The notes: generated by a model not told the origin, from the letters alone. DNA of 64,000 bases from Bordetella sp. LUAb4 (GCF_021325795.1 NZ_JAHPZX010000005.1:186001-250000), one strand, 5' to 3'; shown: positions 30,300 through 39,896, counted from the stretch's first letter. Program-made: numbers and translations.

Positions 30300-32003
30300 T
30301 CAGTGGCGTGGAGCTGGGGGAGTTCGCCCCAACACGCGCAACTCCCACGACGTGATTTCGCTGCGCGGCAAGCGGTTCATGATGTCTATGACCTGCAAAG
30401 TCCAGGTCCCGCGGGCGGATTCGTCGAGAAAGGCGTTGCTCGCCGTCAGGTCTATCGAAAAGGATCCACCATCCAGGTCTTTGAGATACGTCAGCGCCGG
30501 CAGGACGATGCTCTTGGTGCCGGAAGGCGACGTCAACTGGATCTGCAGTCCGTATGGGATCTTGTGGGTGGTGCGCAGGCGCAGTTGTACGGTTTCGATC
30601 GCGACATCGTTGTGAAAGACGATGGGCGCCCCCACGGGGTCAGGCGTGCTGGCAAGCGCGACAGGCGTGTCGAGCGCCCAGGTTTCCAGCCATCGGCTGT
30701 CGCGCAGCGGCCCTAGCAATGTGTGCGTGCGCGCGGCCTCGACTGCCGCGGTGGCGTCGACCAGACCGAAGCCGTACCAGTTACTGAACGCACGCCCCGC
30801 GGCATTGGTCACCCAGCCGTCGTCCAAGCGCAACCCGTCAAAATCGATTTTTCCCTGCTCGGGATCGACCTTGCGCGCCGTGGTGGCCAGGATGTATTTG
30901 ATGTCGCGCCAGGTCAAGGCCGGATTCGCCTGCAACATCAAGGCGGCAACGCCGGTGACGGTAGCCGCCGCGGCCGATGTGCCATTGGTTTGCGCGGTGT
31001 AGTTGCCGGTGGGGTCGATCTCGGACTCACCGCCACGATCCAGGCGATTGCGTGGCTCCATATCGGATAAGTCACGATTGTTGCCGAAGCGCAGTCCCGA
31101 AGCGTCCGTTGTGACGATGGCTGGGTTGAACACCCGCGTGTCATAGGCCAGGCCCGTCATGGCGTTTTCGTAACCATGTTCTCCCCCCAATCCTGACACC
31201 CAAAGCACAGACCCCGTTTCGGAATAGGAAGCCTTTTTACCAAACGCACTCATTGCGCCCACAGTGATGACTTGCGCTTCCGCATGTTTTCGCTGGGTTG
31301 CCGCGTTGATGCAGCCGATACCGGTTCCCCGCGTCACATCGCGGCATTGGTCCTCGTTCAAGCCAATCTGGTGCCCGGCCAGGAATCCATTGCCCGCGGA
31401 CTTGATGAGTGTCGCGCCGGCTCGCGTCTCCACGTCGCGGTGCGCTTCTCCAGACCCGCTGTAGGGCGTGAAAAAAGGCCGGTTCGTTCCGAGACTTTCG
31501 TTGTACAGCCGAGGCGGCGGCGCGTTGCTCGCGCCAGGCGCGAGCAGATCGACGATGGTCGCTTCCGGCGCCACGCCGCGGCCCCCCTTACCATTGCCAG
31601 CCACCGCGGCAATGATGCCCGCCATCTGGGTGGCATGTGAACACATGTGCGCCGGCGCCAGGGAATCACGCGCGAACAGGTTGGCGGCAAGATCCTCATG
31701 GGCAACATCGATGCGCCCATTTTCCACGACGGCGACGACAACCCCTTTGCCTGTAATGCCCCGCTCATGCAATGAGCCGATGTTCAGATCGATACCCGCG
31801 GTGGGCAGGGTATCCCCAAATACGCGCTGGCCCGTGTTTTTCAGATGCCATTGATACTGGTACAAGGGATCGTCCAGCACCGGCGGTTGTCCGGCTTGTG
31901 CCAGCGCCAGCATGGACGACTCTTTTGTTTCAGAGGTTGGGCCGTCACCGGCGCTGCCGGCGGACCCGCGCGCTGTCGCGAGGGAGGATGAAATGGTAGC
32001 CAT
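30300..32003 (-). CDS. Kexin-like S8 serine protease with P-domain, altered catalytic Asp
   Basis: A 567-residue subtilisin/kexin-type protein. Domains: N-terminal low-complexity region (1-40), S8 domain (about 45-425) and C-terminal proprotein-convertase P-domain (about 440-560, ending TWTLQVIDIMNRLPRSEITSWEL). His123 lies in SHATQMAGI, the oxyanion Asn205 in SAGNG and the nucleophile Ser343 in NGTSAAAATVTG. The Asp position reads VVENGRID (Glu94) where active kexins have VVDDG or VVDTG. No signal peptide is visible and the ribosome-binding site is weak. It may be a weakened enzyme or a pseudoenzyme. It converges with tRNA-Leu. Confidence 0.85.
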   Translation of the reverse strand: MATISSSLATARGSAGSAGDGPTSETKESSMLALAQAGQPPVLDDPLYQYQWHLKNTGQRVFGDTLPTAGIDLNIGSLHERGITGKGVVVAVVENGRIDVAHEDLAANLFARDSLAPAHMCSHATQMAGIIAAVAGNGKGGRGVAPEATIVDLLAPGASNAPPPRLYNESLGTNRPFFTPYSGSGEAHRDVETRAGATLIKSAGNGFLAGHQIGLNEDQCRDVTRGTGIGCINAATQRKHAEAQVITVGAMSAFGKKASYSETGSVLWVSGLGGEHGYENAMTGLAYDTRVFNPAIVTTDASGLRFGNNRDLSDMEPRNRLDRGGESEIDPTGNYTAQTNGTSAAAATVTGVAALMLQANPALTWRDIKYILATTARKVDPEQGKIDFDGLRLDDGWVTNAAGRAFSNWYGFGLVDATAAVEAARTHTLLGPLRDSRWLETWALDTPVALASTPDPVGAPIVFHNDVAIETVQLRLRTTHKIPYGLQIQLTSPSGTKSIVLPALTYLKDLDGGSFSIDLTASNAFLDESARGTWTLQVIDIMNRLPRSEITSWELRVLGRTPPAPRH

Positions 32004-32522
32004 GTGTATGTGAGATAGAGAACCTGATGAATCGAACGAAGCCCTTCAACGGCCTATGCCGTTGGCATGCTCCATGACCGGTGATCGTTGCTCTGTCTGT
32101 TACCTGGCAGGGCAACTTTGCTCTAGTCTCACAAGGCGGATTTGCGTTCCGTCATACGCGCACCGACCTTATTTCCCCGTCAGGCTTGGACAGCATCCCG
32201 ATACCCCACTAGAATCGAGCACATGACTTCCGTGTCCACCGCATACGCAAGAGCAGCACAAGCCGGGGCGCCTGCGCGCCCGGCGCGTTTGCGCGCACGC
32301 TCGCCGCGGGCAGCTCTGCCCCGTGCGGTTTCGCCTTGGGCAGCCTTGCCCCGGGCGAACAAACCCGGACCGGCTTGCGCGGCTCTTGCCGCACATGCCT
32401 GAGCCCGGCGACCGCCACTCCCTTTTTCACACGCGCAGTTCTTCAGGTCGTCGGGCCCATTCCCGCGCGAGGATCTGTCGTGCCGGCACAGGGCTGGCGG
32501 CACGGCCATGAAGGAACGACAC
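32004..32522. other. Gene-free stretch with GC-rich imperfect repeats
   Basis: The 519 nt between the protease start and the Rnk-type gene hold no convincing gene. Around 32290-32360 there are imperfect repeats of a GGGCAGC-N-TTGCCCCG type that give Ala/Arg/Pro-rich frames on both strands. The region should hold the divergent promoters of the two flanking genes; I see no clear -35/-10 pair. Confidence 0.5.
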
Positions 32523-32942
32523 ATGCAAACCCCCACCAATGATCGCGTGTTGACCGATCTCGACCATGCGCGCCTGAACGGCATGCTCGAACGCTTGCCG
32601 GCCGATGGCTTGTCCCAGGACGTCGAGGATGCCGCCTATGACCTCATCGATTCCGCGGTGACCGTGCCCGTGCATCTGATCGACTCGGATATCGCCACCA
32701 TGCGCTCGCGCCTGAAGTTGCAGGGCGACCAGGGGGACGATATGGTGATCACCCTGGTGTACCCGCCTGAAAGCGATGCGGCCACCGGGCATATTTCCGT
32801 TCTGTCACCGCTGGGCCTGGCCCTTATCGGCCACCGTGTCGGTCAGCCCATACGCTGGCAGGGCCCGGACCGTGTTGCCCACCGGGCCACGCTGGCGGAG
32901 ATCCTGTACCAGCCGGAAGCCGCGCAGGACTTCGGTACTTGA
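32523..32942 (+). CDS. Rnk-type nucleoside diphosphate kinase regulator (GreA/GreB C-terminal family)
   Basis: A 139-residue protein of the Rnk family, related to the C-terminal domain of Gre transcription factors. The N-terminal coiled-coil-like part is short. The conserved core includes VTVPVHLIDSDIATMRSRL, VYPPESDAATGHISVLSPLG and LALIGHRVGQPIRW. AAGGA at 32511-32515 fixes the ATG at 32523 rather than 32508. Rnk proteins bind RNA polymerase and influence nucleotide pools and alginate/polyphosphate traits in other bacteria. It is convergent with the LysR gene. Confidence 0.85.
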   Translation: MQTPTNDRVLTDLDHARLNGMLERLPADGLSQDVEDAAYDLIDSAVTVPVHLIDSDIATMRSRLKLQGDQGDDMVITLVYPPESDAATGHISVLSPLGLALIGHRVGQPIRWQGPDRVAHRATLAEILYQPEAAQDFGT

Positions 32943-33041
32943 TGCGCAGGCCGGCGGCGCCCGTGGCGTCAGCAGGCACCCCTGCGGCACGCCGGATCCA
33001 TGGCGCGCGCAACGGTGTCGCGTCGCTGATGCGCGGCGCCG

Positions 33042-33944
33042 TCAGCTCGCGCGGGGTTCGGCTGCCAGCGACTCCTCCATCAGCCACTGCCGGAACGCCT
33101 GCAGGGTAGGGAGATTGGATTTCGTCTCGGGATAGCAAAGGTAATAGCCCTGGCGCGCGCGGATGGGCAGGTCGATCAAGGCCGCCAGCTTGCCGTCGCG
33201 CAGCTCGTCCTCGATCAGGCAACGGGGAATGAGTGCAATGCCGAAGCCCGCCGCGGCGGCCTGGGACAGCAGGTTGTATTGATCGAAGCGCGCGCCTTCC
33301 CGCGCGCGACGGGTATCGCAGCCCGCCTGGGTGAACCAGTCGGTCCACCCCTCCAACGCCGACGTGTGATGCATCAGCGGGTGCTTGAGCAGGTCCTGCG
33401 GCGTTTTACAGAGATGGGGAAACAGCTTGGGGCTGCCTACGGGCACCACGTCGCGCCCAACGATGTAGTCCGCGCCGCTGCCCGGCCAGAAACCTTCGCC
33501 GAAGCGCACCGCGGCATCCAGCTCCGGCGCCGAAAAGTCATAACCCTTGATATGCGGCAGGAACTCGACATGGATGTCCGGCCGCAGCCGCATGAAACCG
33601 GCCAGGCGCGGGATCAGCCAGCGTGCGCCGAAGGTGGGCATGCTGGTCAGGTGCAGCATGCCACCCTGGCCCTGATGCGAAATCAGCTCCAGCGTGGCGG
33701 CTTCGATCTGCCCCAGGCCGACCTGGATCTTCGCCAGATACAGCCGCCCCGCCTCGGTCAACACCAGGCCATGCCGGAGCCGCAGGAATAGTTCGACGCC
33801 GACGAAGCGTTCCAGTTGCTTCACCTGTTTGCTCACGGCCCCCTGCGTGACCGACAGCTCCTGCGCGGCGCGCGTGAAACTGCCATGGCGGGCGGCCATT
33901 TCGAAGGCTTGCAGGTCGGTGAGGGAAGGACAGAGCCGGCGCAT
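33042..33944 (-). CDS. LysR-type transcriptional regulator (GcvA-like)
   Basis: A 300-residue regulator with an N-terminal winged helix (LTDLQAFEMAARHGSFTRAA, LSVTQGAVSKQVKQLER) and a periplasmic-binding-like effector domain (about 90-295). The sequence resembles the GcvA/AmpR branch. It is transcribed divergently from the Bug-family gene with 169 nt between starts, the classical arrangement for a LysR regulator and its target. The effector is unknown. Confidence 0.92.
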   Translation of the reverse strand: MRRLCPSLTDLQAFEMAARHGSFTRAAQELSVTQGAVSKQVKQLERFVGVELFLRLRHGLVLTEAGRLYLAKIQVGLGQIEAATLELISHQGQGGMLHLTSMPTFGARWLIPRLAGFMRLRPDIHVEFLPHIKGYDFSAPELDAAVRFGEGFWPGSGADYIVGRDVVPVGSPKLFPHLCKTPQDLLKHPLMHHTSALEGWTDWFTQAGCDTRRAREGARFDQYNLLSQAAAAGFGIALIPRCLIEDELRDGKLAALIDLPIRARQGYYLCYPETKSNLPTLQAFRQWLMEESLAAEPRAS

Positions 33945-33993
33945 GAAAACAAGGCCTGGGAAGGGCGGGTCCTATGAAAGATCCGCAGTGAGG

Positions 33994-34010
33994 TATGAAA
34001 TTAAGTCATA
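33994..34010. promoter_or_regulatory. Candidate LysR-type dyad
   Basis: TATGA (33994-33998) and TCATA (34006-34010) form an inverted repeat around AATTAAG in the lysR/Bug intergenic region. The position suits an autoregulatory LysR site, but the arms are short. Confidence 0.35.
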
Positions 34011-34113
34011 GCATACGGAGAATTCTTCGTTTGCACAATTTGTTGCGAAAGCCAAGAATCTTCTGGTTCGCAAATTGCCGACATATTCAAAACGCTTTCC
34101 ATCAAGGGATCCC

Positions 34114-35109
34114 ATGCTTCTCAAGCAACGCCTTCTGGGCCTGACTGCCGTCGCTGCCGTCATTGCGCCCGTCCTCGCCGCCGTGCCTGCCCTGGCCCAC
34201 GCCGATGACGCCTATCCCAGCAAGCCCATCCGCCTGATCGTGCCGTTCCCGCCCGGAGGCACCACCGACATCGTCGGTCGCCTGTTCGCCGACAAGCTGG
34301 GCCGTGAACTGGGCCAGACCGTGATCGTGGAAAACCGCGGCGGCGCCGGCGGCTCCATCGGCAGCGCGGCCATCGCCAACGCCGCCCCGGACGGCTACAC
34401 GCTGGGCATCGCCACCGCCAGCACCCACGGCATCAACCCCGCCGTGTACGCCAAGCTGCCGTTCGATGCCGAGAAGGATTTCACACCCATCACCAACCTG
34501 GCCGCCGTGCCCAACATCATGGCCATCAACCCCAAGGTTGGCGCCAAGAACATGGCCGAATTCATCAAGCTGGCCAAGAGCGAGCCGGGCAAGCTGACGT
34601 ACGCGTCGGCCGGCAACGGTTCGGTTTCGCACATGATGGGCGAACTGTTCAAGATGGCTTCGGGCACCAATCTGGTTCACGTGCCTTACCGCGGCGTGGG
34701 TCCCGCGCTGAACGACGTACTGGCTGGCCAGGTCGATGTCATGTATGACAACCTGCCTTCCACGCTGCCCCATGTGCAGGCCAACCGCCTGATCGCCATG
34801 GCCGTGGCCGCGCCGCAGCGCGTCAAGGCCCTGCCGGATGTGCCGACGTTCGCCGAAGTGGGCTTGCCCGCCGTCAATGACGCATCGTGGTTCGGCCTGA
34901 TCGGTCCGGGCAAGCTGCCCAAGGCCGTGGTCGACAAGCTGAACGCCGCCGTTGCCAAGGTCGAAGCCGAAGACGACGTCAAGACCCGTCTGGAAGGCTT
35001 GGGCGCCGCGCCGGCCAACAACACCCCCGACGAGTTCGCCAAGCAGATCGCCGCTGAAATCGCCAAGAACAAGCGTGTGGCCGCCGAAGCCCACGTCAAG
35101 GTCGACTGA
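34114..35109 (+). CDS. Bug-family (TctC-like) periplasmic solute-binding protein
   Basis: Periplasmic binding protein of the Bug family, which is greatly expanded in Bordetella, 331 residues. A signal peptide ends about ALAHA. The mature part starts YPSKPIRLIVPFPPGGTTD, followed by VIVENRGGAGGSIG, YAKLPFDAEKDFTPITNLA and VPYRGVGPALNDVLAGQVDVM, all canonical. AAGGGA about 5 nt before the ATG at 34114 sets the start. Ligands of this family are usually carboxylates. No TctA/TctB membrane genes are adjacent, so the partner is elsewhere or absent. Confidence 0.94.
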   Translation: MLLKQRLLGLTAVAAVIAPVLAAVPALAHADDAYPSKPIRLIVPFPPGGTTDIVGRLFADKLGRELGQTVIVENRGGAGGSIGSAAIANAAPDGYTLGIATASTHGINPAVYAKLPFDAEKDFTPITNLAAVPNIMAINPKVGAKNMAEFIKLAKSEPGKLTYASAGNGSVSHMMGELFKMASGTNLVHVPYRGVGPALNDVLAGQVDVMYDNLPSTLPHVQANRLIAMAVAAPQRVKALPDVPTFAEVGLPAVNDASWFGLIGPGKLPKAVVDKLNAAVAKVEAEDDVKTRLEGLGAAPANNTPDEFAKQIAAEIAKNKRVAAEAHVKVD

Positions 35110-35206
35110 CCGTAACAACGGGCCGTCAGGGCAGGGTGCCCGCGGCGACACGCGCGGGACATTCCCCCCCGGCGGCCCGTTTTCCCGAATACGTACTGAC
35201 CTCATC

Positions 35207-36082
35207 ATGCTGAAATCCCAGCCGCTCTCCTACCGCCTTCATGCGCCGACCGATTACCCGGCGGCCGCCACTTCCTCCCCGTTGGTGCTCGATTCGCCGC
35301 ACAGCGGCACCACTTATCCTCCTGATTTCGCGCCCGCCATCGATTTCGGCGCGCTGCGTACCGCGGAAGACACCTGGATCGACGACCTGTGGAGCGGTGC
35401 CCTGGAGATCGGCGTGCCCATGGTGGCGGCATCTTTCCCGCGCGCCTATATCGACGCCAATCGCGCCGCCGATGAAATCGACGCCTTGTTGCTGGACGCG
35501 CCGTGGGACGGCCCGGTGAACGAGACCGGCAAGGTCAAGCTGGGCAAGGGCCTGATCTGGCGCATGCTGGACGACGGCACACCGCTGTACCAGCGCAAGC
35601 TGAGCGTGGCCGAAGTCCACCACCGCATCGACGCCTGCTGGAAGCCTTATCACCAGGCCGTGGGCCAATTGCTGGATGCCGCCCATCAGCGCTTCGGCAA
35701 GGTCTGGCATATCAACTGCCATTCGATGCCCAGCGTGGCGGGTGCCTACGCGACCGACAAGCCTGGCCTGGTCCATCCCGACTTCGTCCTGGGCGATCGC
35801 GACGGCAGCACCAGCGCGCCGGCGTTCCGCCAATTCGTGGCGGCGTGGCTGCGTGAGAAGGGCTACAACGTGACCGAGAACGATCCTTACAAGGGCGTCG
35901 AGCTGGTGCGTGCATTCGGCAATCCGGCGGCCGGCCGCCACAGTCTGCAGATCGAAGTCAATCGCAAACTCTATATGGACGAAGTCACCCTGCGTCCACA
36001 TGAAGGCTATGCGCGCCTGCAAGCCGACTTGCGTGGCTTGAGCGCCGCGCTGGTGGCATGGATGCGCGGCCAGATCGCCTGA
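35207..36082 (+). CDS. N-formylglutamate amidohydrolase family protein (HutG-like)
   Basis: A 291-residue zinc hydrolase of the N-formylglutamate amidohydrolase family, typically hydrolysing N-formylglutamate to glutamate and formate in histidine degradation. Motifs: VLDSPHSGTTYPPDF, YIDANRAADEID, WHINCHSMPS (metal-binding His) and LQIEVNRKLYMDE. It follows the Bug gene by about 100 nt. The two may form a transport-and-hydrolysis unit under the divergent LysR regulator, hinting at an N-acylated amino acid substrate. No other hut gene is nearby. Confidence 0.87.
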   Translation: MLKSQPLSYRLHAPTDYPAAATSSPLVLDSPHSGTTYPPDFAPAIDFGALRTAEDTWIDDLWSGALEIGVPMVAASFPRAYIDANRAADEIDALLLDAPWDGPVNETGKVKLGKGLIWRMLDDGTPLYQRKLSVAEVHHRIDACWKPYHQAVGQLLDAAHQRFGKVWHINCHSMPSVAGAYATDKPGLVHPDFVLGDRDGSTSAPAFRQFVAAWLREKGYNVTENDPYKGVELVRAFGNPAAGRHSLQIEVNRKLYMDEVTLRPHEGYARLQADLRGLSAALVAWMRGQIA

Positions 36083-36408
36083 TTCCGTGGGACGGCCGGA
36101 GGGTCACGCGACCCCGGCCCGGGCGATTTACTTTTGCCCTTCAGTGACACATGAACGTATGTTCATGTCGAGTGTGTTGCGACTCACGACACGGCGTTTT
36201 TAGCCCGTGAAACTGGCGATGACGCCCCGATACATGTTGGGGCGCGTAATGTTGACCACGCAAAAAATTCCCGTTTACACTTGGCGCGCGAGATATTCAA
36301 GCGACGCGGTCCTTAGTTCTATTTGTCGCCGTCACAGGTACTGTAGTTGCCGATTTCCACTTCCTTGATAATCTGGCATTCTCTCGTTCATATTTTTGGG
36401 GTGGCAAT
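36083..36408. other. Long leader / intergenic region before the cold-shock gene
   Basis: The 326 nt upstream of the cold-shock gene contain two dyads: 36149-36168, and CGCCCC (36223-36228) pairing with GGGGCG (36239-36244). The 3' part is AT-richer and ends in GGGGTGG before the ATG. A long structured 5' leader is known for cspA-type genes, but where transcription starts cannot be read from the sequence. Confidence 0.5.
36149..36168. promoter_or_regulatory. Perfect 8-bp dyad ACATGAAC-GTAT-GTTCATGT
   Basis: Arms at 36149-36156 and 36161-36168 are exact reverse complements around GTAT. It lies 67 nt after the amidohydrolase stop and 240 nt before the cold-shock gene. TetR/AcrR-type operators often look like this; it could also be an RNA hairpin. 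Confidence 0.45.
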
Positions 36409-36615
36409 ATGGCAACCGGTATCGTGAAGTGGTTTAACGCGGAAAAGGGCTATGGCTTCATCGTTCCTGACGATGGCAGCAAGGATCTGTTCGTGCACTT
36501 CTCGGAGATTCGCACCGAAGGGTTCAAAACTCTGCAGGAAAACCAGCGCGTCAGCTTCGAAATTGACAAGAATGGTCCGAAAGGGCCTTCGGCGAAGAAC
36601 ATCCAGGTCCTGTAA
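36409..36615 (+). CDS. Cold-shock protein (CspA family)
   Basis: A 68-residue single OB-fold nucleic-acid chaperone. The RNP motifs [10 protein letters not shown] and DLFVHFSEI and the opening [14 protein letters not shown] are canonical. GGGGTGG precedes the ATG. Family members melt RNA structure and are often cold- or stationary-phase-induced, but nothing in the protein distinguishes which. It is monocistronic, with a hairpin immediately downstream. Confidence 0.96.
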   Translation: MATGIVKWFNAEKGYGFIVPDDGSKDLFVHFSEIRTEGFKTLQENQRVSFEIDKNGPKGPSAKNIQVL

Positions 36616-36643
36616 TTCCCACGACCCGGCGACTAGGGAAACG

Positions 36644-36671
36644 AGCCCCGCATGCTTAAACATGTGGGGCT
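36644..36671 (+). terminator. Terminator hairpin after the cold-shock gene
   Basis: AGCCCCGCATG (36644-36654) pairs with CATGTGGGGCT (36661-36671), with one G-T wobble, around CTTAAA. The T-tract is short (TTTG). Confidence 0.7.
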
Positions 36672-36730
36672 TTGTCTATCCGGGGCTTTGTCTACCCGGC
36701 GGTCTTACCGCGGCGCCCGCATTTCCCTCT

Positions 36731-37300
36731 TCAATGCTTGTTCTTCCCCTCCGAGTCTTCCGCCAAATGCGGCACCACGATGAGCCGGTCGACCAACGCA
36801 ATACCGATGGCGGAGAGGATGAACACACAATGGATGATGGTTTGCCACATCACGCCCGTTGACGTGTAGCGGCTGGTGGCGCTGTCCAGGTTGCCTGCTT
36901 CGATGAATGTGCGCAGCAGGTGGATGGACGAGATGCCGATGATGGCCATGGCCAGCTTGACCTTGAGCACGCTGGCATTGACATGGCTCAGCCATTCCGG
37001 CTGATCCGGATGGTTTTCCAGTCCCAGGCGCGACACGAAGGTTTCATAACCGCCCACGATCACCATCACCAGCAGGTTCGAAATCATCACCACGTCGATC
37101 AGGCCCAGCACGATCAGCATGATTTCCTGCTCGCCGAAGCTGGTGGCGTGGCTCACCAGATGCCACAGTTCCTTGACGAACAGCAGCACGTATACGCCTT
37201 GGGCGACGATCAGGCCCAGGTAAAGCGGCAGTTGCAGCCAGCGCGAACTGAAGATAATCGCCGCCAGGGGATGCAGTCGGGTCAAGGGAGGAGATGCCAT
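36731..37300 (-). CDS. YqhA/UPF0114 family membrane protein
   Basis: Inner-membrane protein of the TIGR00645/YqhA family, 189 residues from the ATG at 37300 ([11 protein letters not shown]). There are four hydrophobic segments: [57 protein letters not shown] and [37 protein letters not shown] is characteristic. The function of the family is not established. A longer frame starts at 37360 but lacks the family N terminus. Confidence 0.85.
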   Translation of the reverse strand: MASPPLTRLHPLAAIIFSSRWLQLPLYLGLIVAQGVYVLLFVKELWHLVSHATSFGEQEIMLIVLGLIDVVMISNLLVMVIVGGYETFVSRLGLENHPDQPEWLSHVNASVLKVKLAMAIIGISSIHLLRTFIEAGNLDSATSRYTSTGVMWQTIIHCVFILSAIGIALVDRLIVVPHLAEDSEGKNKH

Positions 37301-37635
37301 ATATGTGTTCAGCCTTTCTGGGGTGTATCGGTGCCAGGCTGGCAGCGCGCCGCCTGGCACGGCGGACAGTTTCCTGTAAGCCGTTCTGCGCGGATTCTAT
37401 CAAGCGGACGGCGCCCGTTTTTCGGTCCTCGGGCGAAAAAGATCATGCGCGTAAAAAATGTCGCGGCGAATTTATTTCCCTGGGGGAAGTAACGGAATTG
37501 GCAAGCATAAGTTAATCAAATGTAAATAAATTTGAAATTGGGAGATATTGTGTAGCCGAAGTGGATCAAACACAGGTCCCCATCAATAGAATCTGCGCTC
37601 AGCCCGATTAGGGCACGGGAGTGGGAGCTCAATAA
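37301..37635. other. Divergent intergenic region, AT-rich near the protease gene
   Basis: The 335 nt between yqhA-like and M48 genes hold no gene. The segment 37440-37560 is strongly AT-rich, with a short CAAAT-N8-ATTTG dyad, and probably contains the M48 gene promoter. I see no clear -35/-10 pair. Confidence 0.45.
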
Positions 37636-38400
37636 ATGAACAAGACCGTCAAATACGCCGCAATTATTTCCGCCGCCTGCGCGGCTTTCGCCATGCGTCC
37701 TGCCTTGGCTTTCGACATCGGCGGTTTGGTCGGCGCCGGCAGCAAGATGGTGCAGGCCGCCACCTTGAGCGATGCCGACATCAAGACGCTGTCCGACAAG
37801 GCTTGCGCCCAAAGCGACAAGCAGGAAAAACTGGCGCCCGCCGGCAGCAAGTACGACGTGCGCGTGCAGAAGCTGGGTAAGCAGCTCGGCAACAATATCA
37901 ACGGCCAGCCGGTCAATTACAAGGTCTACATCACCAAGGACGTCAACGCCTGGGCCATGGGCAATGGCTGCATCCGCGTTTACAGTGGCCTGATGGACAT
38001 GATGACCGATGACGAATTGCTGGGCGTGATCGGCCACGAAATGGGTCACGTGGCACTGGGCCATAGCAAGAAGGCCATGCAGACCGCCTATACCGTATCG
38101 GCTGCGCGCGATGCCGCGTCGGCCGCCGGGGGCGCCACGGTTGCCGCCTTGAACAGCTCGCAACTGGGCGATCTGACGGAGAAGTTCGTCAATGCGCAGT
38201 TCTCGCAGTCCCAGGAAAGTGCCGCCGACGACTATTCGTTCGACCAACTGAAAGCGCGCGGCCTGCAGACCCAGGGTCTGGTCACGGCCTTCCAGAAGTT
38301 GGCCCAGCTGGACGGCGGCAAGAGCGACATGATGAGCTCGCACCCCTCGTCGACCAAGCGCGCGGAACATATCCAGCAGCGTATCGCCAGCAATAAATAA
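37636..38400 (+). CDS. M48-family metalloprotease (LoiP/YggG-like)
   Basis: A 254-residue exported zinc protease. The signal sequence spans residues 1-25 (ending RPALA). The zinc motif is HEMGH in LLGVIGHEMGHVALGH, with the third ligand Glu in SQESAADDYSFD. The overall form matches E. coli LoiP/YggG, a periplasmic envelope-stress protease. The C-terminal SSHPSSTKRAEHIQQRI is the usual M48 end. A typical lipobox is not obvious, unlike in E. coli LoiP. Confidence 0.9.
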   Translation: MNKTVKYAAIISAACAAFAMRPALAFDIGGLVGAGSKMVQAATLSDADIKTLSDKACAQSDKQEKLAPAGSKYDVRVQKLGKQLGNNINGQPVNYKVYITKDVNAWAMGNGCIRVYSGLMDMMTDDELLGVIGHEMGHVALGHSKKAMQTAYTVSAARDAASAAGGATVAALNSSQLGDLTEKFVNAQFSQSQESAADDYSFDQLKARGLQTQGLVTAFQKLAQLDGGKSDMMSSHPSSTKRAEHIQQRIASNK

Positions 38401-38489
38401 GCAGGCTTCGACAAGCGGGTCCGGCCTGCCGCGTCGGTCCTGCTTCGGTCCCGTATCCGCCCCGCGAATCGGGGTCATCGAGCCGGTCG

Positions 38490-38517
38490 GCCCCCCGCCA
38501 TGGGGGGCTTTTCTTTT
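38490..38517 (+). terminator. Rho-independent terminator after the M48 protease gene
   Basis: GCCCCCC (38490-38496) pairs with GGGGGGC (38502-38508) around GCCAT, followed by TTTTCTTTTT. Confidence 0.9.
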
Positions 38518-38585
38518 TCCGGTAAAATGGGCGGTTGATTCTTGACCCACCTTCGTCCATTCACTCGCAATATAGGTCTTTTCTA

Positions 38586-39896
38586 ATGCAGCCTGTGGTT
38601 GAAACCCTCTCCGGCCTGGAGCGCCGCGTCGATCTGTCCGTTCCTCTGGCAGACGTCGAAAAAGAAGTTCAGGCGCAATTGAAGCGCGTTGCGCGTACCG
38701 CCAAGGTACCCGGTTTCCGTCCCGGCAAAGCGCCTCTGGCCATGCTCGAGCGCAGCCACGGCCCTGGCATCCGCTATGACGTCATCAATTCCTTGGTTGG
38801 CCGTGCTTTCGAGCAAGCCGTCGACGGCGCGCAACTGCGCATCGCCGGTTCGCCCAAGCTCGAACCCAAGACTGAAGGCGTGGCCGATGACGCGCTGGCC
38901 TTCAGCGCCACGTTCGAGGTCTATCCTGAAGTCGCGCTGCCCGACCTGGGCGCCCTGACCGTGACCCGTTTTGAAAGCCCCGTGGGCGACGCCGAAGTCG
39001 ACCGCACGCTGGACGTCCTGCGTAAGCAGCGCGCTACCTACGAAGCCAGCGAAGGCCGAGCCGCCCAGGATGGCGACCGCGTGACCCTGGACTTCGCCGG
39101 CACCATCGACGGCGTACCGTTCGAAGGCGGCAAGGCTGAAGATTTCCCGTTCGTGCTGGGCCAGGGCCGCATGCTGCCCGAGTTCGAAGCCGCCGCAACC
39201 GGCCTGAAGGCTGGCGAAACCAAGGTGTTCCCGTTGGCTTTCCCGGCTGACTACCAGGGCGTCGAAGTGGCCGGCAAGACCGCCGAATTCACCATCACGG
39301 TCAAGGAAGTCGCGCAAGCCGTGCTGCCTGTCGTCGACGCCGAATTCGCCAAGTCGCTGGGCCAGGCCGAAGGCGATGTCGAAAAGCTCAAGGCTGACAT
39401 CCGCGGCAACGTCGAGCGCGAAGCCAAGGTGCGCGTGCAGGGCCGGACCAAGACCAGCGTCATGGACGCCCTGGTCGAAGCCGCCAAGTTCGACGTGCCC
39501 AAGGCCCTGATCGATAGCGACGTGGAAACCCGCGTCGCCGCCGCTCGCGAGGAATTGAAGCAGCGCGGCATTCCCAATGCCGAGTCGGTACCGATCCCGC
39601 CCGAAGCTTTCAGCACCGAATCCGAACGCCGCGTGCGCCTGGGTCTGCTGGTGTCCGAACTGGTCAAGCAGAACAATCTGCAAGCCAAGCCGGAACAGGT
39701 GCGCACGCGCATCGAAGAGTTCGCGCAGAACTACGAAGAACCGGCCCAGGTCGTCAGCTACTACCTGGCTGACCGTCAGCGCCGCGCCGAAATCGAGGCG
39801 ATCGTCGTGGAAGACAATGTGGTGGCACATGTGCTCGAAAAGGCCAAAGTGACCGACGAGCAACTGCCTTTCGATCAGTTGATGGGGATGGCTTGA
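38586..39896 (+). CDS. tig: Trigger factor
   Basis: Ribosome-associated chaperone and peptidyl-prolyl isomerase, 436 residues. The ribosome-binding signature appears in [15 protein letters not shown]. The FKBP-type PPIase domain lies around 150-245 ([19 protein letters not shown]), followed by a helical substrate-cradle domain. The ATG at 38586 gives the conserved [15 protein letters not shown]; a longer frame from 38535 is not supported. Its stop overlaps the clpP start by 1 nt. Confidence 0.96.
   Translation: MQPVVETLSGLERRVDLSVPLADVEKEVQAQLKRVARTAKVPGFRPGKAPLAMLERSHGPGIRYDVINSLVGRAFEQAVDGAQLRIAGSPKLEPKTEGVADDALAFSATFEVYPEVALPDLGALTVTRFESPVGDAEVDRTLDVLRKQRATYEASEGRAAQDGDRVTLDFAGTIDGVPFEGGKAEDFPFVLGQGRMLPEFEAAATGLKAGETKVFPLAFPADYQGVEVAGKTAEFTITVKEVAQAVLPVVDAEFAKSLGQAEGDVEKLKADIRGNVEREAKVRVQGRTKTSVMDALVEAAKFDVPKALIDSDVETRVAAAREELKQRGIPNAESVPIPPEAFSTESERRVRLGLLVSELVKQNNLQAKPEQVRTRIEEFAQNYEEPAQVVSYYLADRQRRAEIEAIVVEDNVVAHVLEKAKVTDEQLPFDQLMGMA

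Noticed and set aside
32142-32402. Small Ala/Arg/Pro-rich frame on the plus strand, with frames also open on the minus strand
   Set aside because: Low-complexity, no ribosome-binding site, and all frames stay open because of the GC-rich repeats.
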